The notes beneath the pieces are model-generated. The model had not been told where the DNA came from. It did not search any database and worked only from the letters and a program-made list of their open reading frames with translations. A stretch of 64,000 nucleotides of DNA, taken from Enchytraeus crypticus. Taxonomy: Eukaryota > Annelida > Clitellata > Enchytraeida > Enchytraeidae. The stretch's first letter is position 1; each line of letters starts with the position of its first letter. A program made the position numbers and the translations under genes. Positions 39,736 to 53,378 of the stretch are shown in pieces. The stretch is from contig CAJHZI010000416.1 of assembly GCA_905160935.1 (NCBI GenBank), positions 558,001 through 622,000 of the forward strand, in the 5' to 3' direction.

Positions 39736-41819
39736 TACAGAGAAAAAAAAACACATTATGGAAAATGTAGACCGATGCTGTAGTATTGAGTTTAAAATAT
39801 TGCGTGTAAATAGCGCATATGGTAGCATTTAAAGCCAAAATACTCTGTGGCCATGTTGAAATGCGGGTGTAAAAAGAAGTTTTCATGCTCCTACTAATGT
39901 ACTTATTTGGTGACTAAAATAAGTATCCTAAGCCTAGTCAGAGTTGTTTTCGATAAATTTTTCCAAGTTGGGTCTTTGGATAGAAGACTTGGCAGGGGTC
40001 AAAAGGACTTTGTCATATGGGAGAGGGTTAACACTGCGGGGCTAAAACTTTTGCAGAGGGTCACACATCTACCAAAGAGGGTCATTTCATCCCCCCCCCC
40101 CAGCAAATATAACCCTGATGCCAGTTTAAACTGGCATTCATGTTACTTTGTAAATGTATGTGCTATATCTTCAAATTTAAAAAAATTATTAATGACTGCT
40201 TGTTATGGTGTTCCGTTTACTACCAACACAATATAGCTTAACCATTATTTTGGTTATGTTTCTCTATATGATCTGATATGAAAAAATCCTCATTCTCTGT
40301 TAAATGAAAATATATGGGGACAATACAGGGGAGAGCTGGCTGATTTACGAAGAAGTTTCACTATGGGAATTAATCGAGTCATTAAAGTGAATTTATTTTC
40401 AGGAACAGAAGACGGAGAATTCTAAGAGATTTTCGTCACGTACTCTATTTCACTAAACCTGTCCTGTTGCAGGAAGAATAGAAGCAACCTGTCAGACAAG
40501 GTGTCAGTCCATAACATACATGTATAACAATAGAATTTGAATGTAAGATAAACCATTAGCTAACAATAGTTACAACGAGTCAGAAATATTTGGTTGGATA
40601 AAGTAAGAAATATGTTGATAAAACTGCTGATAAAAAACATTAGAATTCTAGTTTTATCATCGCTCAACTTGATTGCCATGAAGCCAAAACGAGAAATATG
40701 TACACTAAACACTGCAGAATGATATTTAATAGGTGCCTAATAGATGCCTAATAGGGGCGTTATTATTTGAAATATAATGCAGAGTGCCATTAAAATTAGG
40801 CCTGCTGTCTACAAATTATTCAAATAAAAAGCTTAGCAAAGGTATTCTATTCTTTGTATAATTTCTTGTCTCTAATATAATTAGTTAGTATAGCTTATGA
40901 ACTGAAAAAAGATAAATACAAATAAACTTAGCGGTCAGGTCAAGACTTGAAAAATCTTGAAATTAAATCGATACTGTAAAACAGAGAAAAGTGACTCCAC
41001 AGTAAATAATTAAATATCCGTCTACATCCGGGCCCGAAATAGAATTTGAACGCAGAAAAGTAATTAATGCAGTATAGGAAAGAAAAAGACATCGATTCAT
41101 AATATTGGGATAAAAGAAAAAGATGATAAAGGAGAAACGAAGACGAGAATGTCTATGAAATAAATTAATCAGTCGCAAAGACAGTGTACACTACACATTA
41201 TTAATGAAAACCTTTTGTCGAAGTGCAAATGAGTCGTTATTTATGATGCGAAATATTATCATATTTATGATTTATATATTTATAGGCCTAGTGTAATATA
41301 CTCTAAATTTAAAATTCTACAGCATTAAAGCCATACGGATTAAAACAATTCAAGACTTAGTTAAATGATGCAATGGAGAACAGCTTGATTGGTTTACTGC
41401 TAATAACGTGACGAAGGAAGCCGTCAACGTCAATCTCAGTGACATTTCTCTGCTTACTGAGGATACTGCATATGCAACGAAGCTATAAACAAGAAAACCT
41501 GCGACACACGGCTCTACAGGTTTTCATCGAAAAACGTGAATTGCAGTTTTTACTAATAATTATATATATAATTAAGCCGATTGCCAATTGCTTGTGTTCT
41601 TAGCAAGAGCCTAAAAACGATGGCGCTTTTGATAGCCACCGGAAACCATATCAGTAGACAATGTCATATAGTCCAAGCTTCGTTCGGTATATTAGATATG
41701 GTAAGATTCTTTGAGACTGGATGAAATTCTTGTTAGATAGCAAGCTAATTATAATCAGAATAGCTGAAAATTAGAAATTTAAGAACCTGCTGATTCAATT
41801 TCTTCTTCTTTCATCGTTA
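39736..41819. other. Intergenic region
   Basis: No gene is recognised. A run of eleven C lies at 40090-40100, and a perfect 20-bp palindrome (atgccagttt and complement) at 40118-40137. A 109-codon frame at 39907-40236 has no recognisable motif and spans the C-run, so I do not call it a gene. Confidence 0.35.
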
Positions 41820-41965
41820 CGGCTGGAGCCAGTGGTGATGATAGTAAGATATTCGACCACGGATCAGTTTGTGTGGGGTTCAAATCCTGAGCTCGCCCCG
41901 TCACTGACATCGATTTCGAGTGCGGAAACTGACGTTAACATTGGTTTTTAGTTTTATCAAAGTCA
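41820..41965 (+). mobile_element. tRNA-derived SINE family 2
   Basis: 'ggctggagccagtggtgatg', B-box GGGTTCAAATCC and 'cgtcactgacatcgatttcg' then 'aaactgacgttaacattggt' match the reversed copies at 42500-42615 and 49255-49400. Confidence 0.7.
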
Positions 41966-42499
41966 CAGAGTAATAAAACATTTATTGGTTTTTCAGGCTT
42001 TGACCATATGATCACAGCTTGTGTTCTCCACTGCTACTTCTCTTCGTTTAGCATTACAGATCTAACTGGTAGATAAAATGCATCTGAGCATCGCAAACGT
42101 ACAGAAAAATTAAAATTCAACGAAGCTGAATTATACTGCGACGAAATCCCATTCTATTCCTGACGGCCATTACAATAACGCGCCCGTTAGGAGTCGTGGC
42201 GAAATAAAGAAAATGTCTGCTGAAAGATCAATAGAATTCAGTTCTAACAATCTCTCGACCAGCCTCTCTAGCGGCTCCAGTCACGAACTGTCCATCAAAC
42301 TCTCCTCAGGACTCGCCGAGCACTCCGCGCAGCGACTTATGCAGTAGTACTGTAATCAAGCAGTCAGAGACTAACGTATTTATACGTTTATAGCATATTT
42401 GTAACACTACATGCCAGTAGTGCAGTATATGTATGCTGGTGCAGTTTACTGGTATATTGTATACAGGTGTAAAAGCTGGTATGCTAATGTTAACGTCAG

Positions 42500-42615
42500 T
42501 TTCATCACTCGAAAGTGATGTCAGTGACGGGCAAGCCCGGGATTTGAACCCCGTACATACAGATTCGCGGTCGAGTATCTTACCGACATGGCCACTGGCT
42601 CCAGCCGGATATTGT
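42500..42615 (-). mobile_element. tRNA-derived SINE family 2
   Basis: On the minus strand 'ccggctggagccagtggcca' leads into 'tcggtaagatactcgaccgc', the B-box GGGTTCAAATCC and 'cccgtcactgacatcacttt'. The tRNA-like head is clear. Confidence 0.75.
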
Positions 42616-42689
42616 TCCAAATGTAGTTTACTGGTATGTTGTATACTGGTGTAGTTTACTGATATATTGGATGTAGACTTGTTATTATG

Positions 42690-42785
42690 GTCGCAACAAC
42701 AATTTAGACAACCGTTAGAATACTACTGGTGTAAATGACAACATCGAACACTATGGGATAAAAGACAAGTCGACGAGAAAGAAAC
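42690..42785 (-). mobile_element. LINE tail fragment (19-21 kb family)
   Basis: 'gcaacaacaattt' then 'aatgacaacatcgaacacta' are degraded matches to the LINE 3' tail at 19040-19110. Confidence 0.5.
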
Positions 42786-42939
42786 AGAAGCTTATAAAAG
42801 GGTTTAAATTTAATATCTTTTGAACCGAAGTGACCAATCATTGACCAAGATAATGAAAACAGATTCAATGCTGTAGGCTGCATGCTATATGTTATTTGTA
42901 TGTATTACATGTATATTACACGTATGTCACGTTTATGTT

Positions 42940-43040
42940 ATACATATTATATATATAAACATATACGTGTTTATATATATATATATGTTTATATAACATA
43001 TGTTTATATAACATGTTTATATATATATATATATATAAAC
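42940..43040. repeat. (TA)n-rich microsatellite
   Basis: Alternating 'tatataaacatatacgtg' and (TA)n runs. The reading frame across it is not a gene. Confidence 0.85.
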
Positions 43041-46000
43041 ATGGCCTTCTTTATTTTTTATTTAAGATTTGTATTTCATTTATTTTACTTGATCTAAATA
43101 TCGTTATTCTTAATTAATTAAGCTTTCTTGTAATAACTCCACTTTAAAGTCAACAACAAAGTACGCAACAGATTAACAGAGGCTTAATAAATTCCGCTTT
43201 TTCTAAAATGAAAAGTTTCAATCATTATATTTAATGGATTTATTGGATGGATGAGATTTTAATTACAGCTGATGCAGATTGAGTTATCTTGAAACAAAAG
43301 ATGTAGACTATCGTCGTTTGAAATTTCTGCGCTGTTTTGTTATCATTGATAAAGAAAAACGAATTGAAAATAAGATCAAAATCCATATCCGTATAAGTTG
43401 TGCGTTAAGAGTAGTTTCTTGCTTGGAAAAATAAATGCTTCAGAAGTTTTGTTGCCGGAACCAGTGGTCTTATAGGCTAAGTTCTGAACTTCTGCTTTAG
43501 TAGGTGCTAATTTGAATTGCTTACTACTTTAATCTCTTCGAGAGTTTTAAACTGACAATATTGCTTGATTACAGCATTTATAGAAATTAGTTTCGTGCAC
43601 TTTTTAGTATGTTTACAGCTTTAAATTTATTTAAGCCATTTATAGCTCTAATATGTCCCTTACTTCACTGTCAACAACGACGTAATGCTTGACCAAGTCA
43701 CGTATACTGAGCAGAGATTTAACGACGCCATGAGTGCTGGCAGATATTAAACATTTATCTGTCTCTAATTTCTGTGAAATGTCATCAGAATGTCTGCGCA
43801 GTCACAGTGTAACATGAGGGGAGGAGTGTTTGTGTCTAGTTGAGTGGAAATGTGACATTTAAAAACATCTATGTCAATGTTCACCACAACATTTGATTAA
43901 AATTCAAATTCTCTCATGAATAGGCTGTTCAAAGGATACTTTCCTCTGCACACAGCCGTTGATCAGAAAAATAACATGTATCTGGTCTAAATTGTGTAAT
44001 TACATTGCACTTGCTCGCCCTCAGCTGTAATAATTTAGACTCGTGTTTCGCCCGAACCACTCTTCTTGGCAGGGCAATGCTATAAACTAAAATCGAACAA
44101 ATATAGTTATTGACGTTTATGCAGATCTTAAAGCAACAACTCAAACATGAAAAATATTTATTTTAATTACTTACGTTTCGAACAATGATACTACATTTCA
44201 CTCGTATCTACCTCAGGTCTGAATTATACAAAGAGAGCTTCGAGAGGCTATATTTGTAGAATGACCAATGTACAGCCTAAAAATAGAATCGACTTGCAGA
44301 TAAGTGAAATGCTCATCAGTGGGCAGACTGTTCCTAAGGAATAAGAATTTGGACCGGCCTTGATAGTACTCAAGAATGAAATCCGTTATGTTTTAATGTT
44401 TAATAGAGTATATCATGCTAAAGCATCTCTATACTTTACAACAGGAAAAACAAGCAAATACAATAAAATGCACTCAGTAAAATCACAAAAATATCAAATA
44501 ACTATCATATGTAAAGTAGCTTAAATATTGCAATATGAGAAATTTAAGAGTGAGCAGAATTTAAATGGAATGTGTATGTGACACGCTTAAGTCTGCATTA
44601 AATTAATTACTATCCAATGATTATAATTATTGACTTAATTGGACTATTTTAGAGCACGAAGAAAATGCAGTGAATATACTATTAGACTAAACTGTAACAA
44701 ATATTTGGCCACATAATAACGTTAGGTAAAATTTAAAGTTTGAACCGAACCGAACGCTGGAAATTCATAAAATTCTCATCTGTAATCTTGATCTCTCTAA
44801 GAGAGTGAGAGAGAGAGAGAGACAGAGAGAGAGAGAGCGACAAAGGTTGGTAAAATTTAAAGTTTATTTTTGAATATCTACCATATTGTCAGAAAAGTCG
44901 GTATCGTTAAGACTCGTACCTTGAACCCTATTAGGCAAATGTTCTAACTTCTACTAACCCCGTAATCTTTCTTTCGCAATATTTTGATCACAGGAGAGAA
45001 TAGGAAAATAATGCAGAAGATTTTAGTATTGATTGATAGTACATTATGTTAGATATTCATATTGTTTATAGCAAGCTATTACTTCATGCAGCAGAAAATT
45101 TAATTAGCTGACGAAGTGTTTCTGAATTAATCACTAACCCTGAGATAGACACCTTCACAGAATAGAGGCGAGAGCAGATTTGATATTGAGAAAGATAACA
45201 GAATCAATAATATTAAAATAAAGAGGAATTGAATGCTGCGTGAGAATCAGTTAATATTTGTAACGAGAAATCACTGCTGTGATCGTCTACAATAGATACA
45301 TGTACAGCGAAGCTCTGGCAAACTAGTGCAAGGGAATCGGCGCGGATAGATATACATGACATTGTAGAAAGTAGTACTGAATGAGACAAATACGTACTGT
45401 AATTGGTAATGTAATACAAAGGTTTCGTATTTCAGACTCAAGTAGACTCTGCTATATTTACTAAACATAGTATTGCCGAACACAGCTATGCCGCTTTCAT
45501 GGTAGCCTCATTTGTATTATTTGTTTATCTAACTACATGCACGTTCCTATCGTTTGTATATTCTGTGCTATGATGAACAAATAAACGACACTAAAGGAGA
45601 AAAGATAGATCGCGTAGAATCAAAGGGAACTAAATCAGTACGCAGTTCTGACGAGGAAAGTAATGAGTGAGAATGAGAAGGCATAGCTGACGAGGCAGAC
45701 TACACGTAAGAGCTCGCTAGCAGACTACGGTATAATGATGAAGCATCTAGCGACCTCTTGGTCGGCTAAATGACGACAGCTGATGGGATTATTCCCTTTA
45801 ATCTCCACCTCTTCCCCTGCGAGACCCTTCAATGTCTCTCCACCCTTCCACACCCTCTCCCCGCCTCCACCTACTCTGTCCTCCCTCTCCCAACTCTCGC
45901 ATATGTTATAGTATTATATTCAGGTTGGTATTTATTCTATTTTTTATAATTAGAAATCAGGTAGCAAGGCCCACACAAAGCACACAAGACACACAACACA

Positions 46001-46444
46001 GTACACCCACAAAATCAGGTAAACACTCATAAAATCAGATATTATAGTTCTAAAATGGAAAAATCACAACCTAAAACAATTAATTAGTGCACCTTCACAC
46101 TTACTAACACACTGATTATACACACATTTAGAGTTATATATTGTAGCAGAATAGCATAGCAAGAGTGTTATAATGAAGAAAGCTACATTATAAAAGAACT
46201 CACACTGAAACTGCAAGTGATTTTGTCGAAAATGAGTGTTTCCTATGTTACGTTAATATTTTTATAGCAGATTTTTTTAATATTCCTAAATTATCGACTT
46301 CGACGATTTTCAAGAATTCGGGTTGACGTTAAACGAATATATAGCCTAATCTTTATTTCACCAAATTCATGGCAGTATGACACATATACAATACAAAGCA
46401 AACACAACATAAATCGACACAAAGATAGTAAAGAAAGTAGACGT
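43041..46444. other. Intergenic region
   Basis: No gene is recognised. A (GA)n run lies at 44795-44840. A C-rich patch at 45800-45900 (many 'ccacc' and 'ctcc' words) stands out from the AT-rich flanks and is followed by 'ccaactctcgcatatg'. It could be regulatory, but nothing shows this. Confidence 0.35.
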
Positions 46445-46512
46445 ATACGTAAACGACGTCCCTGACATCATCATTGTATGAGGAAACGGTAGTTAAACCT
46501 TTATTAATATTA
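46445..46512 (+). mobile_element. LINE family D tail
   Basis: 'cgtccctgacatcatcattg' and 'tatgaggaaacggtagttaa' lead into 'acctttattaatatt', the family D end. It is heavily 5'-truncated. Confidence 0.7.
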
Positions 46513-46577
46513 TATAACTAGTATTAATTTTTGCTTGCATTTTCTTCATTTCCGAGCTGGCGAATATTGAACGTGGA

Positions 46578-46953
<376 letters not shown>

Positions 46954-47514
46954 TTATCTTCGCTATCATCATCTTAAAACAATGACAATGAAAGCAATGA
47001 GAATAATTAGAATACTTATAAGGCAAGTTGACAAGTTGACATACTCTCTAACATTTATTGTCTAATGCATTTCTGAAAGTCTTAAGTTCTCGACTTTTGC
47101 TTCTAAGTAATTGCTTTGTTCCGTGTCCATTTTCCTTTGTATCTTAACATATTTATTTATTTGTGTAGAGTAAATATGTGTCTATTTTCTCGTTTGTTCT
47201 TTATTTGTGTAGAGTTAACGGTGTGTCTATTTGCTCATTGGTTATTTATTTGTGTAGAGTTAAAGGTGTTCCAATTTGCTCATGTATTCAATATTTGTGC
47301 CGAGTTAATGGTGTGCGTAATTGCTCAATATAAGGAGAAATTGACATTTGCTGTTTAGGATGATTTAACAATGCGATTATGTGATGAGTGGTATCTATTA
47401 TACCGAATCTTTCGAGGTTGTAAAATGATAGATTCCGAAATTCTGTATTGCATATAATAATGGTTAAGTAATAATTCTAGCACGACATAAGACGCTTATT
47501 CCATTCGCATTCTC

Positions 47515-47650
47515 TTTCTCCCTGTCTCCCTCTTAGTGCACTGCCTACTAGCAGGTCCATGGTATATAACGCCTCCACTCATCTCTATCTTGCGTTTTCC
47601 TCTTAGTGTCCACATACGAGTGGATCTTTAAATCATCTATAGCATTCCTT
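47515..47650 (-). mobile_element. LINE family B tail
   Basis: 'agtgcactgcctactagcag', 'gtccatggtatataacgcc' and 'cacatacgagtggatcttta' then 'aatcatctat' are the reverse complement of the MLDDL-containing family B end at 3820-3930. Confidence 0.7.
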
Positions 47651-49074
47651 TTGGTATACCATTATTCTTGGGGATTCCGCTTATGACGAGTTGTTTGGGT
47701 AAACAGGATTGTTTTTCTCATGGAATGAAGCCCCTGCCCAGTAAATGTTAGTCGAAGCCGAGGAAGGCATAGGGGGACAACCTTTCGCAATATGCTCTAT
47801 TTTTATATTATCAATAGCGGACCCCGCACCATGAGGTAACACTGTGTATAAGAAGCTGATGTCAACGACCTATAGTGGTCTTGATGCATCTGCTGCCGGT
47901 GGACGAAGCATTGAGAATGGAAGCTGTCACTATGCCAGTGCTATGAGCTGATCAAGGGCGTAACGACTGGAACGTTTCAAAATTAGTTACGTACGAGCAG
48001 AGTTCTTCAGTTTTCAAATTAAAATCGCAGCGTTTAGTACAAAATTGAAACTTAGAGGAGAAAGGCATATGAACTCAATTTCTGAGTGGATATTACAGGT
48101 ATAGAAGTAAATAAAGAAATAAAGACGAAATAGGCTTGACCAAAGACCATTGGATGAAGTGTTCAAATTTATTACTGTGGGTCAGTAAGCACTGGGTTTG
48201 AATCCAAACCTTGCTCGATCTTCAATATTCTATCGCCATAAACTTGGATATATTTGAAACAAGAAACTCACATTCTGCAGTAATATTATTGACCTAAGGG
48301 ACTTTGCCATCAACCAGACTTGAGACCTGGATGTGGACATTCCTAACAATATCGCAGAATCTATGTGGCTTAGAGGAAATTATATTTTGGAATTCAGAGA
48401 CTATATTTGGTGATCAGCTAGAGGGCAAACCTCTCTCTATACATTGCGATGAGCGCCCTGTGTGACCGAAATAAAACGATTTGGTTTATCTCTTTACAGC
48501 CACACTAGAGCGCCACGCATCCCTCACACATCCGTATTCCTTAAAGTTCTCTGCCGCATTTCTTTCCATCGTTCATTCAGCAATCTCTTGTGGTTTATGG
48601 CAATGTGAAGAATACTTGATGAACGCTAATACGGTAATTCGGCGATACTTCCGCTCTAATGTATAAATAACATTTGCATTCTTTGATCGTGCGAGGTATC
48701 TGATTGCATATTGCAACATGGTAGGCTATTGCAAAGGTTTGTGCAATGAAATTCTAATGCTGTTGATAGAATGCTATAAACTACGAAACACTCAGTGTGC
48801 AGATATGATGAATTTATTATACGCGTGCAATATATAATGCTTTGTATATAAAACTTAACTGCATTCACAAGAACAGCTTAAAATGTAAATCGAATTTACT
48901 GCAACGTGATGCAACCCTAGAGAGTAATAAAATCTGATAGGATATTAATGAACTTACAATAGTAATAAACAACTATAAGAGCTGAAGATTAATACTATGT
49001 AAATTGTTTCATTTTTCAAATTTTGGGTTAACCCGTCACTGATAGGCTTTCAAAATACGACACTGGTATAATAA
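47651..49074. other. Intergenic region
   Basis: No gene is recognised. Bases 48170-48235 contain a B-box-like 'gggtttgaatccaaacc' and may be another SINE relic. Confidence 0.35.
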
Positions 49075-49165
49075 CAACAATTATAGTGCTACAGTCATCA
49101 ATGACAACATCTAGCACTATTGAAACAAAAGCTAGCCGGCGAACAAAAAGAAGGAGCCGGCGGGC
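49075..49165 (-). mobile_element. LINE tail fragment (19-21 kb family)
   Basis: 'aacaacaattatagtgctac', 'agtcatcaatgacaacatct' and 'agcactattgaaacaaaagc' match the LINE 3' tail and the copy at 58705-58825. Confidence 0.75.
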
Positions 49166-49254
49166 AAAGAAGATACGATATGATATAAACTTTAGTATCT
49201 ACATATAGCTTTGACTTAAGGCAATTCAATAACTTCTTAATAGTTAACGTCTAA

Positions 49255-49410
49255 AGTTAACGTCAGTTTCCTCACACGAAAGCAATGTAAGTGACGGGAG
49301 AGCCCATGATTTGAACCCCGCACATACTGATCTACGGTCAAATATCTTACCAACTTCGCCACTGGCTCCGGCTAGTGGCGAAGTCGGTAATGTACTTGAC
49401 CGCGATATAT
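49255..49410 (-). mobile_element. SINE family 2, with a head-to-head fragment
   Basis: The minus strand carries the SINE 2 head ('gccactggctccggctagtg' boundary) and B-box. At 49372-49408 the first bases of the same SINE head occur again in plus orientation ('agtggcgaagtcggtaatgt', 'acttgaccgcgat'). The two heads form a palindromic junction. Confidence 0.7.
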
Positions 49411-49481
49411 ACACATGTATATACACACATGTACTGTAGATATATAGTATTATATATATATTATATATATATATATATATA

Positions 49482-50452
49482 CAGGCTGCGCATTAAAAAT
49501 ATCCCCCTAGCACAATTAGGATAGCTTAGCCAATTATTGATATTTAGCCTTAAAATTTTAAGGTTTTCTTGTGGAGGAATTTAGCCACAAGCTGACCAAA
49601 TTTTGTAAAAATATTTTTTATGGAACCGGAGTTATCCAAGTTTTGCGAAAAAAATGATTTTTTTTTCATTTAACGCGCAACGTAAAACGTCAATTAGAAT
49701 CAATTCCTTTTTGAAAATGTGCTGGCCCTGAAAAAGGCCGTCAGATGATGACGACTCTGATTTTGTGCTATAATGTGTGCTCGAAATGCACGCCCTGGGC
49801 TTTAATGCAGGTCAGAAGTATTTTCTTACTGATAAAATTTCGCTGTCAATGGACTGTTGTGGTAGGTCTTGCCAGATCTCTTGAAGAACAGCCTTTAATT
49901 CCATTGTGTTTCTGGGTTTGGACTTGAAAGCACGATACTTTTCCAACATGGTTCCCAAGACAAAAGATCAAGTGGATTAAAATCTGGGGAATTAGGAGGC
50001 CAATAATCCACTTTTATGAAATCTGGGCTATATTGTACAAGAAAGTATTGCGCAAGAAGTGAAGTGTGAGCCAGCGCGCCGTCCTATTGAAAAATAAAAT
50101 CATTTGGCTTTGTCTTGTTGCAATCATCACTCAGTTTCGGAAGAATAGCGTTAGTGTAATACATTGTAGCACAATATCAGAGTCGTCATCATCTAACGGC
50201 CTTTTTCAGGGCCAGCACATTTTCAAAAAGGAATTGATTCTAATTGACGATTTACGTTGCGTGTCAAATGAAAAAAATCAATTTTTTTCGCAAAACTTAG
50301 ATAACTCTGGTTTCTTTAAAATTATTTTTACAAAATTTGGTCAGCTTGTGGCTAAATTTCCCTACAAGAGAACCTTAAAATTTCAAGGCGAAATATCAAT
50401 AATTGGCTAAGCTATCGTAATTGTGCCAGGGGGATATTTTTTTAATGCGCAG

Positions 50453-50455
<3 letters not shown>
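49482..50455 (-). mobile_element. Internally deleted mariner-like transposon with about 280-bp terminal inverted repeats
   Basis: The ends are reverse complements: caggctgcgcattaaaaata at the left and its counterpart at 50435-50454. The similarity extends inward to about 49760 on the left and 50177 on the right. Both ends abut (TA)n runs, consistent with TA target choice by Tc1/mariner elements. Between the repeats, the minus strand encodes part of a DDE/D transposase: DGALAHTSLLAQYF, then DYWPPNSPDFNPLDLLSWE. The aspartates of QDGAxAHT and SPDxNPLD are kept. The residue before DGAL is a stop codon and the upstream catalytic region is missing, so it is not autonomous. Confidence 0.9.

Positions 50456-50523
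<68 letters not shown>
50456..50523. repeat. (TA)n microsatellite flanking the mariner element
   Basis: About 34 TA dinucleotides, continuous with the element's right end. The shorter (TA)n at 49440-49481 flanks the left end. Confidence 0.93.
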
Positions 50524-50526
<3 letters not shown>

Positions 50527-52354
50527 CGAACTTTGAAATGTAACAGGCTGGCGTTTGGAGTAAAGGTTACGCAACCATTCATAAATCAGTAATTGGACAA
50601 ACAACAGAGCGTTTCACGAGGATAAAAATGCAAGTATATTTGGTATAAATGAGACAAACTGAGACGAATGTTGGAAGTAGACGGACAGTTTAGTGCAGTA
50701 ATTACCTTTAGTCCTGTAACTAGCAATCATATACTTATATATTCATTCAGCCAATCAATCAATTAAGACTATAAAAACCAGTTTCTGGCCAAAAGGTAAA
50801 GTCAGGAACGTATGCAATAACGCAACTAGTATGTAGAAAGTACGCAAAACTAAGGATAAGGTTAAGTTTTAAGTCAGTTCCTGCTTGAATAGCATGCAAG
50901 TGAAGGGAGACACTGGATTACATAGTAACATAGTCCTTGCAAGGAAGAAGGCTATACTTCATAATAACATACTCCTTGCAACGAAAATATTGCGTAACCG
51001 TTTTCTTTTGCTCTGACTACATGCTCTTTGAGCGGGAAACTGACATTAAATCTGACCGTGGCCTTGACTACTTGTCTATTAGGTACAATTGTAATCCTAG
51101 AAGATACTGCACTTACCTAACGCCAGTCTAATGTATTTCCTGTGATACAGCGTGTTACCTGTGCTCATGAAAGCAACCTATCTGAGCTTAGATGCTACAC
51201 TAGCATTACCAGCAAGAGCTCCCTATACATGGAGAGTCTCTAACATGCCGGAAGTCCATGCGTCCTCTCAGCGGACTGACGGTGACTGCTCGGATACAGG
51301 AGCTCTGACTCGCTCAGTCCCGCTCTATCAATTAAACTCCGATCATGCCGGCTTGCATGAGAGGGATTAAGCAGGAGATTGCTTGGGCCCTAGATGTAGA
51401 GAAAAAACTTCTGAAAGAGAAGTACTGGAAAACATTGAGAAAATGTCATAAGATGATGACCTTCAGTTGAAAATCTCTCTCTCTTTCTAATAATCTCTTT
51501 TAGTCTCTCTCTATCTCTCTATCTCTCTCATTCTTCCTCTCTCTCTCTCCCTCTTCATCTTCTCTCTCACTCTCTTAATCTTCTCTCTCTCTCTCTCGCT
51601 AATAATAAGTAATTTGGCAGGTCTAATTGGTATATTTCGGTGCATTTTGCAAAACTCCATTTCGACATTACCAACAATCATTACACATAATATTTATATC
51701 ATGCTACTTATTCATAATTTTCGAGAAACAGAAATAAAAAGCACTAATGAACAATGGCGCCTTACTCGACCTCATCTAACAAGCATAGTATAATGTATTA
51801 AGCATCTAAAATTCTTAACACAACGATCGTTAACAAGCATACTCAACCTGTTAGAATCACAAACGTGTTACACTTGCTTTAGTACCCCGCTGTAGCAGTG
51901 CTTTATTTAGTTCAAATCTAAGCTAAGATCTTCAGAAAGATCACCTAACTTAACATTATATTACTTCTCTTTCTTGAGCAGTGTCTCGCTGTCGGAGTCT
52001 CCTCAGCATCTCACATTCAGACCCCGTGCACTTCACGCCTCGCTGCCGCTACTGGGACTTGCCAATCAAACCAATTCTAACAGGAAATGGAAACATTACG
52101 CCGAGCAGACGTGCATTAATAAGAGTGAAGTCTAAAACTGCCAAAAAATCTAACGGTAAAATATGGAGCTTATTTTAAAAATTAACTTTTGAGAAAATTT
52201 GCCTATATTATATCGACATCTTCGAAATAACTATTATCAAGCTAGCATATAATTAGATACTATAATAGACAGACTGGCAATATTAGCAAGCTTATATCAA
52301 CAGCTCCAAGTCATGTCTATTGAACAGTTCTATATCATCAGAATGAGCCATTCT
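50524..52354. other. Intergenic region with weak exon candidates
   Basis: No gene is established. Bases 51983-52155 follow a good polypyrimidine-cag acceptor ('cttctctttcttgagcag') and are less AT-rich. The frame reads SRCRSLLSISHSDPVHFT and on to a possible donor at 52156 (GGTAAAA). No family is recognised. Bases 51152-51370 are likewise open and GC-richer. A CT-rich run lies at 51475-51600. Confidence 0.3.
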
Positions 52355-52500
52355 GATCAATAAGCATTGATGATTAATAGGCATTGATGATTAATATAAG
52401 CATTGATGATTAATAAGCATTGATGATTAATAAGCATTGATGATTAATAAGCATTGATGATTAATATAAGCATTAATGATTAATAAGTATTGATGATTTA
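52355..52500. repeat. 17-bp tandem repeat
   Basis: About nine copies of 'aagcattgatgattaat', with occasional 'ataagc' length variants. Confidence 0.92.
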
Positions 52501-52927
52501 CAACAAGTGAGTGCCAATGAGCCTATAACATTGACGAAGGAGGCATCATATAAGTGGATATTTAGCTTAAGCGTAATATTATGAGATGAAATTTTACTAA
52601 ATTTAAAGATATTGCCCTATACTCATTCTATAGGAGGAATATGTATCTTGGGACCGTAACTCTAGAGAGAATGTAAAGTATTAGTCATTTGGAATTCTGA
52701 AAGGGGTTGACGGTTTATGTCGAGGTTTTTGTTATAAATACCTCCGGATTTCCGCTGTACACAACACGAGCGATAATTTAGAGTATTCATTGAGCTCACT
52801 TGATCATATAAGTCCATGTTATTCCTTCCGTGCTCGGATATCATTTTTACATCCGGCCGGGAAATTATCTTTCGCAAAAATATCAGCCATGCAACCCCGT
52901 CACGTTCTCATCAACTATGTACTAACG

Positions 52928-52943
52928 ATTCTCTCTTTCTCTT

Positions 52944-52976
<33 letters not shown>

Positions 52977-53130
52977 TTCTCTCTTTTTCTCTCTTTCTCT
53001 CTCTTTCTGTTTCTCACATACACACACAGATACACACATACATGTACACACATACTCAAGCACATTATCTATCTCAATCTGTCAATCTGTGCGTCTCTCA
53101 CTCTGTGCGTGTGTCTCCCTCTCTCTGTGT

Positions 53131-53168
<38 letters not shown>

Positions 53169-53170
53169 CT
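52928..53170. repeat. CT-rich and (CA)n microsatellite block
   Basis: 'ctctttctctctttttctct' type sequence at 52930-53010, a (CA)n-like segment at 53015-53060 and (CT)n at 53130-53172. The reading frames are S/L/F low-complexity artefacts. Confidence 0.9.
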
Positions 53171-53378
53171 CTCATGATCACATGTTAATTTGTTATTGCC
53201 ATCGTTATAAAGTTTACTTATCTCTGTAACTCCCCTAGTATTAGTGTATATCATTTAATATCTCTCTTAGCACTCTCGTTTCTTCGTCCGTCTCATTTCT
53301 CACACTATATTTTTTACTTGATTTCCTCACTGTAATAATATAATTTTCAATTATGTAATCTAAAATATTATACCACGT

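Noticed and set aside
50066-50410. 114-codon plus-strand frame
   Set aside because: It lies in the right terminal inverted repeat of the mariner-like element, antisense to the transposase relic.
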